DNA from: Pseudaminobacter soli (ex Li et al. 2025)
GTDB lineage: Bacteria > Pseudomonadota > Alphaproteobacteria > Rhizobiales > Rhizobiaceae
Length of the DNA: 32,337 nucleotides
Assembly (NCBI RefSeq): GCF_003012705.1
Contig: NZ_PXYL01000033.1
Coordinates: 1 to 32,337 of the forward strand
Reading direction: 5' to 3'
This document shows, piece by piece, positions 7,240 to 15,503 of this stretch. Position numbers and translations under genes: made by a program. Under the pieces are notes generated by a model. It had not been told where the DNA came from. It saw nothing but the letters and a program-made list of their open reading frames with translations, and ran no database searches. Numbering within the stretch: position 1 is the first letter of the stretch; each line of letters begins with the position of its first letter.

Positions 7240-8016
7240 TCACAGCTTCCAGCCGGAATGCAGGGCGGCGATGCCGCCGGAGTAGTTCCGGTATGTGACC
7301 CGGTCGAAGCCGGCGCGCGAGATCATCGCGGCAAAGTTCGACTGGTTGGGAAACTTGCGGATCGATTCGACCAGGTAGCTGTAGGGTTCGCCGTCGCCGG
7401 TCACGAGCTGGCCGATGCGCGGAATGGCCCTGAACGACCACTCCTCATAGACCTTGTCGAGTATGGGCATCTCGACTTCGGAAAACTCGAGGCACAGGAA
7501 ACGGCCGCCCGGCTTCAGCACGCGATAAGCCTCAGACAGCGCCTTGTCGATGCGCGGCACATTGCGGATGCCGAACGCGATCGTATAGGCATCAAAAGTC
7601 TCGTCGGCGAAGGGCAGCTCCTCGGCATTGGCCTCGACGAATTCAGTGTTCGCAGACAGGCCACGCTTTTCGGCGCGCTCCTTGCCGACGGCCAGCATGG
7701 AGCCGTTGATGTCGAGCACGGTGGCGTGCGCCTGCCGGTGCGAAGCCTCCACTATGCGGAAGGAGATGTCGCCGGTGCCGCCGGCCACGTCCAACACCCG
7801 CCAGCCGGGCCGCTTGGGCGGATTGAGCCAAGCCACCATCGCATCTTTCCACAGGCGATGCAGGCCGGCCGACATCAGGTCGTTCATCAGGTCGTAGCGA
7901 CCCGCAACGCGGTGGAAAACCTCGTTGACCAGGCCTTGCTTCTCGTCCTGACCTACGCTCTTGAAACCGTAAGAGGTTTCCATGCCGCCGGCCACAGTGG
8001 TCCGTTGCTCTGACAT
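7240..8016 (-). CDS. ubiE: Ubiquinone/menaquinone biosynthesis C-methyltransferase
   Basis: SAM-dependent C-methyltransferase that converts 2-polyprenyl-6-methoxy-1,4-benzoquinol to its 3-methyl derivative in ubiquinone synthesis. The 258 residues match the family length. The UbiE signature [17 protein letters not shown] is at 41-57. The SAM-binding glycine motif is [10 protein letters not shown] (74-83), the acidic ribose contact is VLDING, and AFGIRNVP is the second UbiE signature. It is the first gene of the ubiE-ubiB operon and is divergent from add across 128 bases. In rhizobia I recall mutM opposite ubiE; here add occupies that place. Confidence 0.97.
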   Translation of the reverse strand: MSEQRTTVAGGMETSYGFKSVGQDEKQGLVNEVFHRVAGRYDLMNDLMSAGLHRLWKDAMVAWLNPPKRPGWRVLDVAGGTGDISFRIVEASHRQAHATVLDINGSMLAVGKERAEKRGLSANTEFVEANAEELPFADETFDAYTIAFGIRNVPRIDKALSEAYRVLKPGGRFLCLEFSEVEMPILDKVYEEWSFRAIPRIGQLVTGDGEPYSYLVESIRKFPNQSNFAAMISRAGFDRVTYRNYSGGIAALHSGWKL

Positions 8017-8144
8017 TTTTTCCGATCCGCCATAAATCCGGCGGGACCATAGCCGATCAAAATGCGCTACGCCATTGTTTAAGGCTGTTTAGGGCGCGGT
8101 GAAGAGCCGCGCTTTTCGGGGACAGGTATTGCGAGGGAGACAAG

Positions 8145-9119
8145 ATGACGTTGAAAGCGGAATTGCACTGCCACATCGAGGGTGCGGCAGCACCTGAGCT
8201 GGTGCTGAAACAGGCCGCAAAATATGGCAAGGACGTCTCCCACATCATCCGCGACGGCTCCTTCGTGTGGCACGATTTCACCAGCTTCCTCGCGGCCTAT
8301 GATGTCGCCTCCGACCTGTTTCGCACGGAAGAGGACTACGCCAGGCTTTCCGAGCATTACCTGACCAGCCTGGCGCGGGACGGCGCCATCTATTCGGAGG
8401 TCTTCACCTCGCCCGACCATGCCTTGAAGGCCGGCCTGTCGCCCCAGGCCTACACCGAGGCGCTTGGCGAAGGCATTTTGCGTGCCCGCGACAAGACAGG
8501 CATCGAGGGCCGGATGATCGTGACCGGCGTGCGCCATGTCGGTGTCGAATCGATCGAGGCTGCGGCGCGCTTCGCGGCCAAGTGCGACCACCCGCTGGTG
8601 ACCGGCTTCGGCGTCGCCGGCGACGAGCGCCAGGGCGACATGGAAGACTATGTGCGCGCCTTCGAGATCGCGCGCGAGGCGGGGCTCGGCATCACCGTTC
8701 ATGCCGGCGAGTTCGGCGGCTGGGAAAGCGTGAAGGCCGCACTCGACCACATCCGCCCCTCGCGCATCGGCCATGGCGTGCGCGCCATTGAGAACCCCGA
8801 CCTCGTCAAGCGCATCGCCGACGAGGGCGTGGTGCTGGAGTGCTGCCCCGGCTCCAACATCGCGCTAAAGGTGTTCGACGATTTTACCAGCCACCCCTTC
8901 CTCAAGCTGCAGGAGGCCGGCTGCAAGGTGACGCTCAATTCCGACGATCCGCCCTATTTCTGGACGACGCTGAAGCGCGAATACGATATTGCCGCGACGC
9001 ATTTCGGCATGAGCGAAAAGGCGCTTTCGGCGGTGACTCGCACGGCAATCGAAGCCGCTTTTGTGGACCGCAAGACCAAGGCGGCGCTATTATCGCGTCT
9101 CGAAGCGCCAAAACGCTGA
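8145..9119 (+). CDS. add: Adenosine deaminase (adenosine/adenine deaminase family)
   Basis: Zn2+-dependent hydrolase that turns (deoxy)adenosine into (deoxy)inosine, feeding the phosphorylase PunA encoded nearby. It is 324 residues. Zinc and catalytic residues are visible: H8 and H10 (ELHCHIEGA), H186 and E188 (TVHAGE), H210 (RIGHGVRA) and D267/D268 (LNSDDPP). The first metal motif is HCHIEG where many members read HxHLDG. This could mark a subfamily and leaves some room for adenine as substrate. The start has GGGAGA five bases upstream. It is followed 102 bases later by upp on the same strand, and the pair is likely co-transcribed. Confidence 0.9.
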   Translation: MTLKAELHCHIEGAAAPELVLKQAAKYGKDVSHIIRDGSFVWHDFTSFLAAYDVASDLFRTEEDYARLSEHYLTSLARDGAIYSEVFTSPDHALKAGLSPQAYTEALGEGILRARDKTGIEGRMIVTGVRHVGVESIEAAARFAAKCDHPLVTGFGVAGDERQGDMEDYVRAFEIAREAGLGITVHAGEFGGWESVKAALDHIRPSRIGHGVRAIENPDLVKRIADEGVVLECCPGSNIALKVFDDFTSHPFLKLQEAGCKVTLNSDDPPYFWTTLKREYDIAATHFGMSEKALSAVTRTAIEAAFVDRKTKAALLSRLEAPKR

Positions 9120-9221
9120 AAATGGGCATAAAGCTGTGGGCTGGCGCGCGGCAGGCGGTTTCACCGGCTGCACGCAACCGCTAATGTTGCGGCCACAGCA
9201 GAACCTTCAGGAGAGATTTCA

Positions 9222-9848
9222 ATGGGCGTCACAGTCGTCGACCATCCGCTTGTGCAGCACAAGCTCACCATCATGCGCGACAAGGAAACGTCCACGGCGA
9301 GCTTCCGGCGGCTGCTGCGCGAAATCTCGCTGCTGCTCGGCTACGAGGTGACGCGCGACCTGGAGCTCACCACCAAAAGCATCGAGACCCCCATCGAGAC
9401 GATGGAAGCGCCGATCCTCGAGGGCAAGAAGCTGGTCTTCGCCTCGGTTCTGCGCGCCGGCAACGGGCTTCTGGAAGGTCTGCTCGATCTGGTGCCGGCA
9501 GCGCGCGTCGCCCATATCGGGCTCTACCGCGACCACGAGACTCTTGAGGCGGTCGAGTATTTCTTCAAGGCGCCGAGCGATCTCGCCGACCGCCTGATCA
9601 TCGTCGTCGATCCGATGCTGGCAACCGCCAATTCGGCGATCGCGGCGATCGACAAGCTGAAGGAGCGCGGCGCCACCAACATGCGCTATCTGTGCCTGCT
9701 GGCAGCGCCCGAAGGCATCGAGCGCTTCACCAACGCGCATCCGGACGTGCCGGTCTACACCGCGGCCATCGACCGCCAGCTCAACGAGAAGGGCTACATC
9801 GTCCCCGGTCTCGGCGACGCTGGCGACCGTCTCTACGGCACGAAGTAG
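9222..9848 (+). CDS. upp: Uracil phosphoribosyltransferase
   Basis: Salvages uracil with PRPP to UMP and pyrophosphate in the cytoplasm. The 208-residue length is exact for the family. The PRPP-binding loop is [12 protein letters not shown] (128-139), and the uracil-binding C-terminal motif [13 protein letters not shown] is at 191-203. The start has AGGAGAG before ATG. In this block it would recover uracil released from uridine and deoxyuridine after Cdd and nucleoside phosphorylase action. Confidence 0.98.
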   Translation: MGVTVVDHPLVQHKLTIMRDKETSTASFRRLLREISLLLGYEVTRDLELTTKSIETPIETMEAPILEGKKLVFASVLRAGNGLLEGLLDLVPAARVAHIGLYRDHETLEAVEYFFKAPSDLADRLIIVVDPMLATANSAIAAIDKLKERGATNMRYLCLLAAPEGIERFTNAHPDVPVYTAAIDRQLNEKGYIVPGLGDAGDRLYGTK

Positions 9849-9968
9849 TTTTACCGGCGATTAAGGACGCGCGCCGAAATCCTTGCGAAGCGCCACGCGA
9901 ACGGCGTGGCGTTAAAGGCCCCGATACCATGCAGGCCTACGTTCGCCCAAAAAAGAACAGGGCGGCAC

Positions 9969-10520
9969 ATGCTTCGCAAGTTGATCATCTTCTCCGTCTG
10001 CGCGGGAACATCGGCGTCGTTCCCGACGCTTTACCAATCGAACCAGGAAGCGTTCCAGCGCATGCTGGTTTCCTTCCTGGGCAGCGACAAAATGACGACC
10101 GCGTCGGTTTCGGCCATGCCCGCGTCATCGGGCTCGAACGAAACCAGCGGCCGCAAGGTGCGGCTTGCGGCCGACCAGCGCGGCCACTTCACCGCCGAAT
10201 TCACGATGAACGGACGCCGGGTCGACGCCATGATCGACACCGGGGCCACCGCTGTGGCGATCAACCGCTCGACGGCGCGGCGCATCGGCATTTCGCCGGC
10301 GCAGATGGATTTTTCCGAGCAGGTCGACACCGCCAATGGCATGGCGCGGGCTGCGGTGGTGACCATCGACCGGCTGCAGATCGGCCAGGTCTCGCTCGAC
10401 AATGTGCAGGCCGTGGTGATGGACGACAAGGCGCTGTCCGGCACGCTGGTCGGCATGAGCTTCCTCAACCGGCTCGGCAAGTACCAGGTCGAAAACGGCA
10501 CGCTGCTCTTGGTGCAGTAG
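9969..10520 (+). CDS. Membrane-anchored retropepsin-like aspartic protease (TIGR02281 type)
   Basis: A single-domain aspartic protease of clan AA, found in many alphaproteobacteria with unknown substrate. It is 183 residues from the chosen ATG. The N-terminus (MLRKLIIFSVCAGTSASF) is a signal anchor, placing the domain in the periplasm. The active-site motif DTGA is at 90-93 (AMIDTGATAVAIN). The domain ends with VGMSFLNRLGKYQVENGTLLL, typical of the family. An in-frame ATG 63 bases upstream exists, but the hydrophobic start at 9969 fits better. Only one catalytic Asp motif is present, so it should act as a dimer. It is convergent with the AraC gene, with five bases between them. Confidence 0.85.
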   Translation: MLRKLIIFSVCAGTSASFPTLYQSNQEAFQRMLVSFLGSDKMTTASVSAMPASSGSNETSGRKVRLAADQRGHFTAEFTMNGRRVDAMIDTGATAVAINRSTARRIGISPAQMDFSEQVDTANGMARAAVVTIDRLQIGQVSLDNVQAVVMDDKALSGTLVGMSFLNRLGKYQVENGTLLLVQ

Positions 10521-10525
10521 CGCCG

Positions 10526-11503
10526 CTATTCCGCTGCGACGGCATCCTCGGAGCGGAAATGGCTGGGCGGCGCGCCGATGACGCGCTTGAACGCGCGGCT
10601 GAAGGCGGCTTCCGATTCATAGCCCAGCCGCGAGGCGACGACCGCAATCTTGGTGCGGTCGCGGACGAGCCATTGCCGCGCCTGATGCATGCGCACCTGG
10701 GTGACGTATTTCAGCGGCGACTGCCCTACGATGGTTGCGAAACGCTCGGCAAAGCCAGAGCGCGAGGCGCCCATCATGCGGGCGAGGATTTCCACCGTCC
10801 AATCGCGGTTCGGCTCGAGATGAATTGCGGCGAGCACCCGGCCGATGTCCTTGTCCCGCACGGCTGCGATCCAGCCGGTGGAATCGCCGCACCCCCGCTC
10901 CACCCATAGACGGATGATGGTGGCGGCCAGCACGTCGGCCAGTCGCGCGAGAATGCCGCCGGCCCCCACCCGCTCCATCGTCACCTCGCGCGCCATGGCA
11001 TCGAGCAAGGCAGGAATGGCCGGCTCATAGGCGTCGAGCCCGTGGGTCAGCATCACGTCGGGCATCATGCCGAGCAGCGGATGCAGACTATCGAGATTGA
11101 AATACATGCTGCCGCTGAAAAGCAGCGTCCCGGGGCGGCAGCCTTCCTTCAGCTGACCGTCGTCCGACATGCAATAGACATTCTTGCAAAGCTCAGCCAC
11201 GGAATAGCCGGTGATCGGTGTCGGCTTGACGCCGGGCTCGCTCGCCAGCACATGCCCCGCACCCTGCGGCAGCAGCACGGCATCGCCCGCATTGAGCTCC
11301 ACCCACTCGCCCGAAGGCCGCATGAGCCAGCAGCCCTTCCGGCCGATGAAGTGGAAGCGCGCCGCCGCCTGGGCGGGATATTCCACGCCCCAGGGCTCCT
11401 TCATCTCGCAGCGTCCGTACTCGACGCCGTCGAGGCGCAGGCCTCGCAATATGTCGGTCAGCGGGTCGCCGGTGATGGGAAGTTTGGACGATCGATCATG
11501 CAT
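10526..11503 (-). CDS. AraC-family transcriptional regulator with cupin sensor
   Basis: Regulator of 325 residues from ATG 11503. The N-terminal half has a cupin-like sensor (cupin_6 type: ELNAGDAVLLPQGAGHVL, CRPGTLLFSGSMYF). The C-terminal 100 residues carry two helix-turn-helix motifs of the AraC type (SRSGFAERFATIVGQSP and IAVVASRLGYESEAAFSRAF, then GAPPSHFR). It is divergent from the NepI-like exporter gene across 73 bases, the usual arrangement for a regulator controlling its neighbour. The inducer may be a purine nucleoside or analogue, which is inference from the neighbour. The open frame extends far upstream, but that part is antisense to the exporter and is not convincing. Confidence 0.9.
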   Translation of the reverse strand: MHDRSSKLPITGDPLTDILRGLRLDGVEYGRCEMKEPWGVEYPAQAAARFHFIGRKGCWLMRPSGEWVELNAGDAVLLPQGAGHVLASEPGVKPTPITGYSVAELCKNVYCMSDDGQLKEGCRPGTLLFSGSMYFNLDSLHPLLGMMPDVMLTHGLDAYEPAIPALLDAMAREVTMERVGAGGILARLADVLAATIIRLWVERGCGDSTGWIAAVRDKDIGRVLAAIHLEPNRDWTVEILARMMGASRSGFAERFATIVGQSPLKYVTQVRMHQARQWLVRDRTKIAVVASRLGYESEAAFSRAFKRVIGAPPSHFRSEDAVAAE

Positions 11504-11576
11504 GATGGCGTTTCTAACATGGAAACTCCAGAGCGTCACGCCCATTTTCCGCTCCCAATCATTCGGAGAGCCCATC

Positions 11577-12791
11577 ATGACCGAACCCGCGACCGGCACC
11601 ATGGACGCAGCACTACTTGCCCCGGCACAGCCAGACGAACGATCCGACCCCGCATGGGCCGCCGTGTTGTCCATGGCGCTGGGGGTCTTCGGACTGGTGA
11701 CGGCGGAGTTCCTGCCCGCCAGCCTACTCACGCCACTGGCGCAGGATCTCGGCGTGACCGAGGGAGCCGCCGGACAGGCAGTGACGGCCACCGCCGTGGT
11801 GGCGGCGATCGCGGCGCCTACGATTGCAATCGCCACCAAGCGCATCGACCGCAAGCATGTGCTGTGGGGCCTGTCGCTGATGCTGATCCTGTCCAACGTG
11901 CTCGCGGCCATCGCCTGGTCGCTGCCCGTTCTGCTGCTGGCACGTGTGGTGCTGGGCATCGGGCTCGGCGGCTTCTGGTCGATGTCGGCGGCAATCACCA
12001 TGCGGCTGGTGCCGAGCCATGTGCTGCCGCGCGCCATGTCGATCATCCTCACCGGCGTCTCGCTGGCCACGGTCTGCGCAGCACCGATCGGCGCCTATGT
12101 CGGTGACCTGTGGGGCTGGCGCAGCACCTTCATGCTCGCTGGCGTCCTCGGCGTCGTCACGCTTCTCGTACAGCTCGTGAGCGTGCCGAGCCTGCCACCG
12201 GTCAACGTTTCGAGCTTCCGCACCCTGTTCGACGTCGCCCGCAACCCGCTGGTCCGGCTCGGGCTGGTGCTGATCGTGCTGCTGGTCTCCGGCCATTTCG
12301 CCGGCTTCACCTATGTCCGCGCCTTCCTTGAAAGGGTTCCGGTGCTCGGCATCGAGACGATCTCGCTCGTGCTGCTCGCCTATGGCGTCGGCGGCTTCTT
12401 CGGCAATCTCGCCGGGGGCCTGCTGGCCGAGCGCAACCTCAAGGCCGCTATCTGCCTGGCTCCGCTTATGATTGCCGCAACCACCCTGTCGTTGCTCTTC
12501 CTGGGCGCCTCGCCGGTGGCCGCGGCCATCTCGGTCGCGCTGTGGGGCTTTGCCTTCGGGGCGGTGCCGGTCAGCGTTCAGACCTGGATAGTTCGCGCGG
12601 CACCCGACCAGGCCGAAAGCGCGGGCGGGCTGATGGTCGCGACCTTCCAGGTATCGATCGCAGCGGGCGCGGTGTTCGGCGGCCTTCTGGTGGACAATGC
12701 CGGCGTTGCCAGCGCGTTCGCCTATTGCGGCCTTGTCGCCTTCCTGGCAGCCGCGGTGATGTTCTTCCGCGCTCCCCGCACCACGGCCTGA
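11577..12791 (+). CDS. MFS efflux transporter, NepI-like (purine ribonucleoside exporter type)
   Basis: A 404-residue, 12-span major facilitator of the DHA1 drug/proton antiporter type. It resembles E. coli NepI strongly as I remember that sequence: AEFLPASLLTPLAQDLGVTE near the start, GIGLGGFWSMSAAITMRLVP in the third-to-fourth span region, and APDQAESAGGLMVA late. NepI exports inosine and guanosine. Placement in a nucleoside salvage block supports the same role, although this remains inference. The start is ATG 11577 with GGAG eight bases before it. Earlier in-frame codons overlap the divergent regulator. Control by the adjacent AraC regulator is likely. Confidence 0.85.
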   Translation: MTEPATGTMDAALLAPAQPDERSDPAWAAVLSMALGVFGLVTAEFLPASLLTPLAQDLGVTEGAAGQAVTATAVVAAIAAPTIAIATKRIDRKHVLWGLSLMLILSNVLAAIAWSLPVLLLARVVLGIGLGGFWSMSAAITMRLVPSHVLPRAMSIILTGVSLATVCAAPIGAYVGDLWGWRSTFMLAGVLGVVTLLVQLVSVPSLPPVNVSSFRTLFDVARNPLVRLGLVLIVLLVSGHFAGFTYVRAFLERVPVLGIETISLVLLAYGVGGFFGNLAGGLLAERNLKAAICLAPLMIAATTLSLLFLGASPVAAAISVALWGFAFGAVPVSVQTWIVRAAPDQAESAGGLMVATFQVSIAAGAVFGGLLVDNAGVASAFAYCGLVAFLAAAVMFFRAPRTTA

Positions 12792-12798
12792 AACGAAA

Positions 12799-12835
12799 CG
12801 GCGCGGCGTTCTGAAGGACGTCGCGCCGGTCTTTC
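12799..12835 (+). terminator. Terminator hairpin after the NepI-like gene
   Basis: CGGCGCGgCGT (12799-12809) pairs with ACGtCGCGCCG (12818-12828) over 11 positions including one G-T, with an 8-base loop, followed by GTCTTTC. It lies eight bases after the exporter stop, between two convergent genes. Confidence 0.7.
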
Positions 12836-12840
12836 CCGCA

Positions 12841-12860
12841 GCCGGGCGCGAAAGCCCGGC
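12841..12860. terminator. Second hairpin between convergent genes
   Basis: GCCGGGC (12841-12847) and GCCCGGC (12854-12860) form a perfect 7-bp stem with loop GCGAAA, followed by GCTCTTCTTCTC on the plus strand. It lies 19 bases beyond the deoA stop on the minus strand and may serve both directions. Confidence 0.5.
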
Positions 12861-12879
12861 GCTCTTCTTCTCAAATCTG

Positions 12880-14229
12880 TCAGCTGCGCGGGCCGATGCG
12901 CCTCACCACCGCCTTGTGCGGGGTCGGCCTCGCGTCGCCCAGCGTGTAGGCAGCGTGAACCGCCGCTATAGCGCGCTCGGCATCCGCTTCGTGGCGCGCA
13001 TGAACCAGTGCCAGCGCCTCGCCGGCCCTGACCTCGGTGCCGACCGGCAGCAGCCGGGTGATGCCGACGGTGTGGTCGACGCCGTCTTCCGGCTTGGTGC
13101 GGCCGCCGCCGAGCGCCACCACCGCTAGGCCGACATCGCGCGTCTCGATGTGCGTCACGAAGCCGTCGCGCGGCGCCTTCACGGCAAGTTCCAGCTTGGC
13201 CTTGGGCAGATAGGACGCGCAATTCTCGACAAAATCCGTGGGGCCGCCGAGCACCGCCACCATACGCGAAAACACTTCGGCGGCAGCACCGCTGTCCAGC
13301 ACCTGCCGCGCACGCCGCTCGCCGTCCTGGTTGGAGGCGGCGATGCCAGCCTGCTGCAGCATCTCGGCTGCAAGCGCCAGCGTGACCTGCTCCAGCCGGC
13401 GGTCGCGATGGCGGCCCGTGAGGAAATCGACGGCGTTTTGCACTTCCACCGCATTGCCGGCGGCCGAGGCCAGCGGCTCGTCCATGCTGGTGATCAGCGC
13501 CGAGGTGGGCAGGCCCGCGCCGTTCGCCACCTCGACCAGGCTGGTCGCGAGTGCTGTGGCATCGCGGCTCTTGGCCATGAAGGCGCCGTTGCCGACCTTG
13601 ACGTCGAGCACCAGTGACTGCAGCCCTGCTGCCAGCTTCTTGGACAGAATCGAGGCGGTGATGAGCGGAATGGACTCGACCGTCGCCGTCACGTCGCGGA
13701 TCGAATAGACGCGCTTGTCGGCCGGCGCGAGGTTTGCCGTCTGGCCGATGATGGCGCAGCCCGTCTTCAGCACCGCATCGCGGAACAGCCCGTTGTCGGG
13801 CTGGCTGACATAGCCCGGGATGGAATCCATCTTGTCGAGTGTGCCGCCAGTGTGGCCGAGGCCGCGGCCGGAGATCATCGGCACATAGGCGCCGCAGGCC
13901 GCCACGATGGGCGCCAGCATCAGCGAGACATTGTCGCCGACGCCACCGGTGGAGTGCTTGTCGGTGACCGGACCGGGCAGATCCGACCAGTCGAGCACGT
14001 CGCCGGAATCGCGCATGGCGACCGTCAGCCCCACGGCCTCGTCACGGCTCATGCCGTTGAAGAACACGGCCATGGCAAGTGCCGCCACCTGGCCTTCGGA
14101 CACCGCGCCCGAGGTCAAGCCCTGGACAAAACCGGCGATCTCCTCGGCGGAGAGCGGCTTGCCGTCGCGCTTGCGGCGGATGATTTCCTGCGGAAGCAGG
14201 CTGCTTCCTCTCGCGGCACCGCTACTCAT
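12880..14229 (-). CDS. deoA: Thymidine phosphorylase
   Basis: Catalyses phosphorolysis of thymidine (and deoxyuridine) to the base and 2-deoxyribose-1-phosphate. At 449 residues it is slightly longer than E. coli DeoA (440). The phosphate-binding motif KHSTGGVGD is at 91-99, and the family signature SGRGLGHTGGTLDK at 120-133. The pyrimidine-contacting region around LQSLVLDVKVGNGAFMA is present, as is the C-terminal alpha/beta domain from about residue 345. Its start overlaps the punA stop by eight bases, so translation is coupled. It is the last gene of the minus-strand transport/salvage operon. The uracil product would go to Upp. Confidence 0.95.
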   Translation of the reverse strand: MSSGAARGSSLLPQEIIRRKRDGKPLSAEEIAGFVQGLTSGAVSEGQVAALAMAVFFNGMSRDEAVGLTVAMRDSGDVLDWSDLPGPVTDKHSTGGVGDNVSLMLAPIVAACGAYVPMISGRGLGHTGGTLDKMDSIPGYVSQPDNGLFRDAVLKTGCAIIGQTANLAPADKRVYSIRDVTATVESIPLITASILSKKLAAGLQSLVLDVKVGNGAFMAKSRDATALATSLVEVANGAGLPTSALITSMDEPLASAAGNAVEVQNAVDFLTGRHRDRRLEQVTLALAAEMLQQAGIAASNQDGERRARQVLDSGAAAEVFSRMVAVLGGPTDFVENCASYLPKAKLELAVKAPRDGFVTHIETRDVGLAVVALGGGRTKPEDGVDHTVGITRLLPVGTEVRAGEALALVHARHEADAERAIAAVHAAYTLGDARPTPHKAVVRRIGPRS

Positions 14230-15028
14230 CCAAAAACCCCTCGCGGAACATGGTCTTCAGCACAGTGGCCAGGCGGGCGCCGCCGATGGGCGCCATGTCC
14301 TTGGTCTCTTCGTGCGACAGTTCGGCCCCGGTCATGCCCGCAGCCAGATTGGTGATGACCGAGCAGGCCGCGACCTTCAGGCCGAAGAAGCGCGCCAGGA
14401 TGACCTCCGGCACGGTCGACATGCCCACCGCGTTGGCGCCCAGGACACGCACCATGCGGATTTCGGCCGGTGTCTCGAAGCTCGGGCCGGAGAACCACAT
14501 ATAGACGCCCCGGTGCAGCGTGATGTCGGCAGTTGCCGCGGCACGCTGAAGTGCGGCGCGCATGCCAGGGTCATAGGCCCCCGTCATGCCGACGAAGCGG
14601 CGGTCGCTCGGCTCGCCGAACAGCGGGTTGGTGCCTGAGAAATTGATGTGATCTTCGATCAGCATCACCGAGCCCGGCAGCATGTCGGCGTCGACCGAGC
14701 CGGCGGCATTGGTGAGCAGCAGGTGCGTGATGCCGATGCCGGCCAGCGCCTCGATGACCGGCCGCATGGCTGCGGCATTGCCGTGTTCGTAATAGTGCGC
14801 GCGGCCGGCCAGCATCAGCACCGGAACGCCGGCGAAATGGCCCGCAACGACCTCGCCGGCATGGCCGGTTACGCCGCTGACCGGGAAGCCCGGCAGGTCG
14901 GCATAGGAGATGCGGACCGGCTTCTCTACCTCGTTGACGAGGCCGCCCAGGCCGGAGCCGAGCACGAGCGCCACGCGCGGCGCCAAGCCGCCCAGCCGTT
15001 CGACGAGATGATCGATCGCTTCCTTCAT
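14222..15028 (-). CDS. punA: Purine nucleoside phosphorylase, trimeric type
   Basis: Phosphorolyses inosine, guanosine and their deoxy forms to the base and (deoxy)ribose-1-phosphate. It is 268 residues, normal for the trimeric PNP/MTAP family. Motifs: phosphate loop LGSGLGG (23-29), GRAHYYEHG (75-83), NAAGS (107-111), SGPSFETPAEIRM (180-192, with the purine-site E185) and VGMSTVPE (201-208). N227 (VITNLAAG) is at the position of the Asn that favours 6-oxopurines. This matches a pathway in which Add first converts adenosine to inosine. Its ATG overlaps the cdd stop by four bases. Confidence 0.94.
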   Translation of the reverse strand: MKEAIDHLVERLGGLAPRVALVLGSGLGGLVNEVEKPVRISYADLPGFPVSGVTGHAGEVVAGHFAGVPVLMLAGRAHYYEHGNAAAMRPVIEALAGIGITHLLLTNAAGSVDADMLPGSVMLIEDHINFSGTNPLFGEPSDRRFVGMTGAYDPGMRAALQRAAATADITLHRGVYMWFSGPSFETPAEIRMVRVLGANAVGMSTVPEVILARFFGLKVAACSVITNLAAGMTGAELSHEETKDMAPIGGARLATVLKTMFREGFLDE

Positions 15029-15417
15029 TTGAGCGTGCTGCCTTCGAAACCGTAGGGGAGCATCTGGCCCATCGTCACCGTCTCGACCACGCCGGTCTGG
15101 TCGCAGAGGAACAGTTTTGTCTCAGCACTGGCGAACTCGGCAAGCCGCTGGCGGCAGCCGCCACAAGGCGTGATGCGGTCCATGCGTTCGGCGACCACGG
15201 CGATCTCGGCGATCCTGCCGCCGCCGCCCATGATGTAATGGCCGAGCGCCGTGGTCTCGGCGCACCAGCCCTCGGGATAGGACGCCACCTCGATGTTGCA
15301 GCCGGAGAAGACGCGGCCGTCCTCAGTGCGCAGCGCCGCCCCTACCGGGAATTTCGAATAGGGCGCATGGGCTTTCGCCATGGCCTGCCTGGCGGCAAGA
15401 AATAGGTCATGAGACAT
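15025..15417 (-). CDS. cdd: Cytidine deaminase
   Basis: Zn2+ enzyme that deaminates cytidine and deoxycytidine to uridine and deoxyuridine. At 130 residues it is the small homotetrameric class. Zinc ligands are C52, C85 and C88 (WCAETTALG and PCGGCRQ), with E54 the proton shuttle. NIEVASYPEG (41-50) holds the ribose-binding Asn and Glu. It begins the enzyme part of the operon, 86 bases after the permease stop, a gap filled by a palindromic repeat. It ends in an ATGA overlap with punA. Confidence 0.97.
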   Translation of the reverse strand: MSHDLFLAARQAMAKAHAPYSKFPVGAALRTEDGRVFSGCNIEVASYPEGWCAETTALGHYIMGGGGRIAEIAVVAERMDRITPCGGCRQRLAEFASAETKLFLCDQTGVVETVTMGQMLPYGFEGSTLK

Positions 15418-15426
15418 GGTTTTATC

Positions 15427-15482
15427 CCCTCTCCGTCTCGGCTCTGCGTCGACACCTCTCCCCCGCTTCGTGAGGGGAGAGG
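15427..15482. repeat. Palindromic intergenic repeat of rhizobial type
   Basis: CCTCTCCCC (15455-15463) and GGGGAGAGG (15474-15482) are perfect complements. They are preceded by CCCCTCTCCGTCTCGGCT, the kind of sequence I recall as a very common dispersed repeat between Mesorhizobium genes. It fills most of the gap between the second permease and cdd, where it could attenuate or stabilise the message. Confidence 0.6.
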
Positions 15483-15503
15483 CTACGTCTCCGCGAGCTT
15501 AAA

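Noticed and set aside
5610-7298. A plus-strand open frame of over 550 codons opposite ubiB
   Set aside because: It is a shadow of ubiB, which carries every expected motif.
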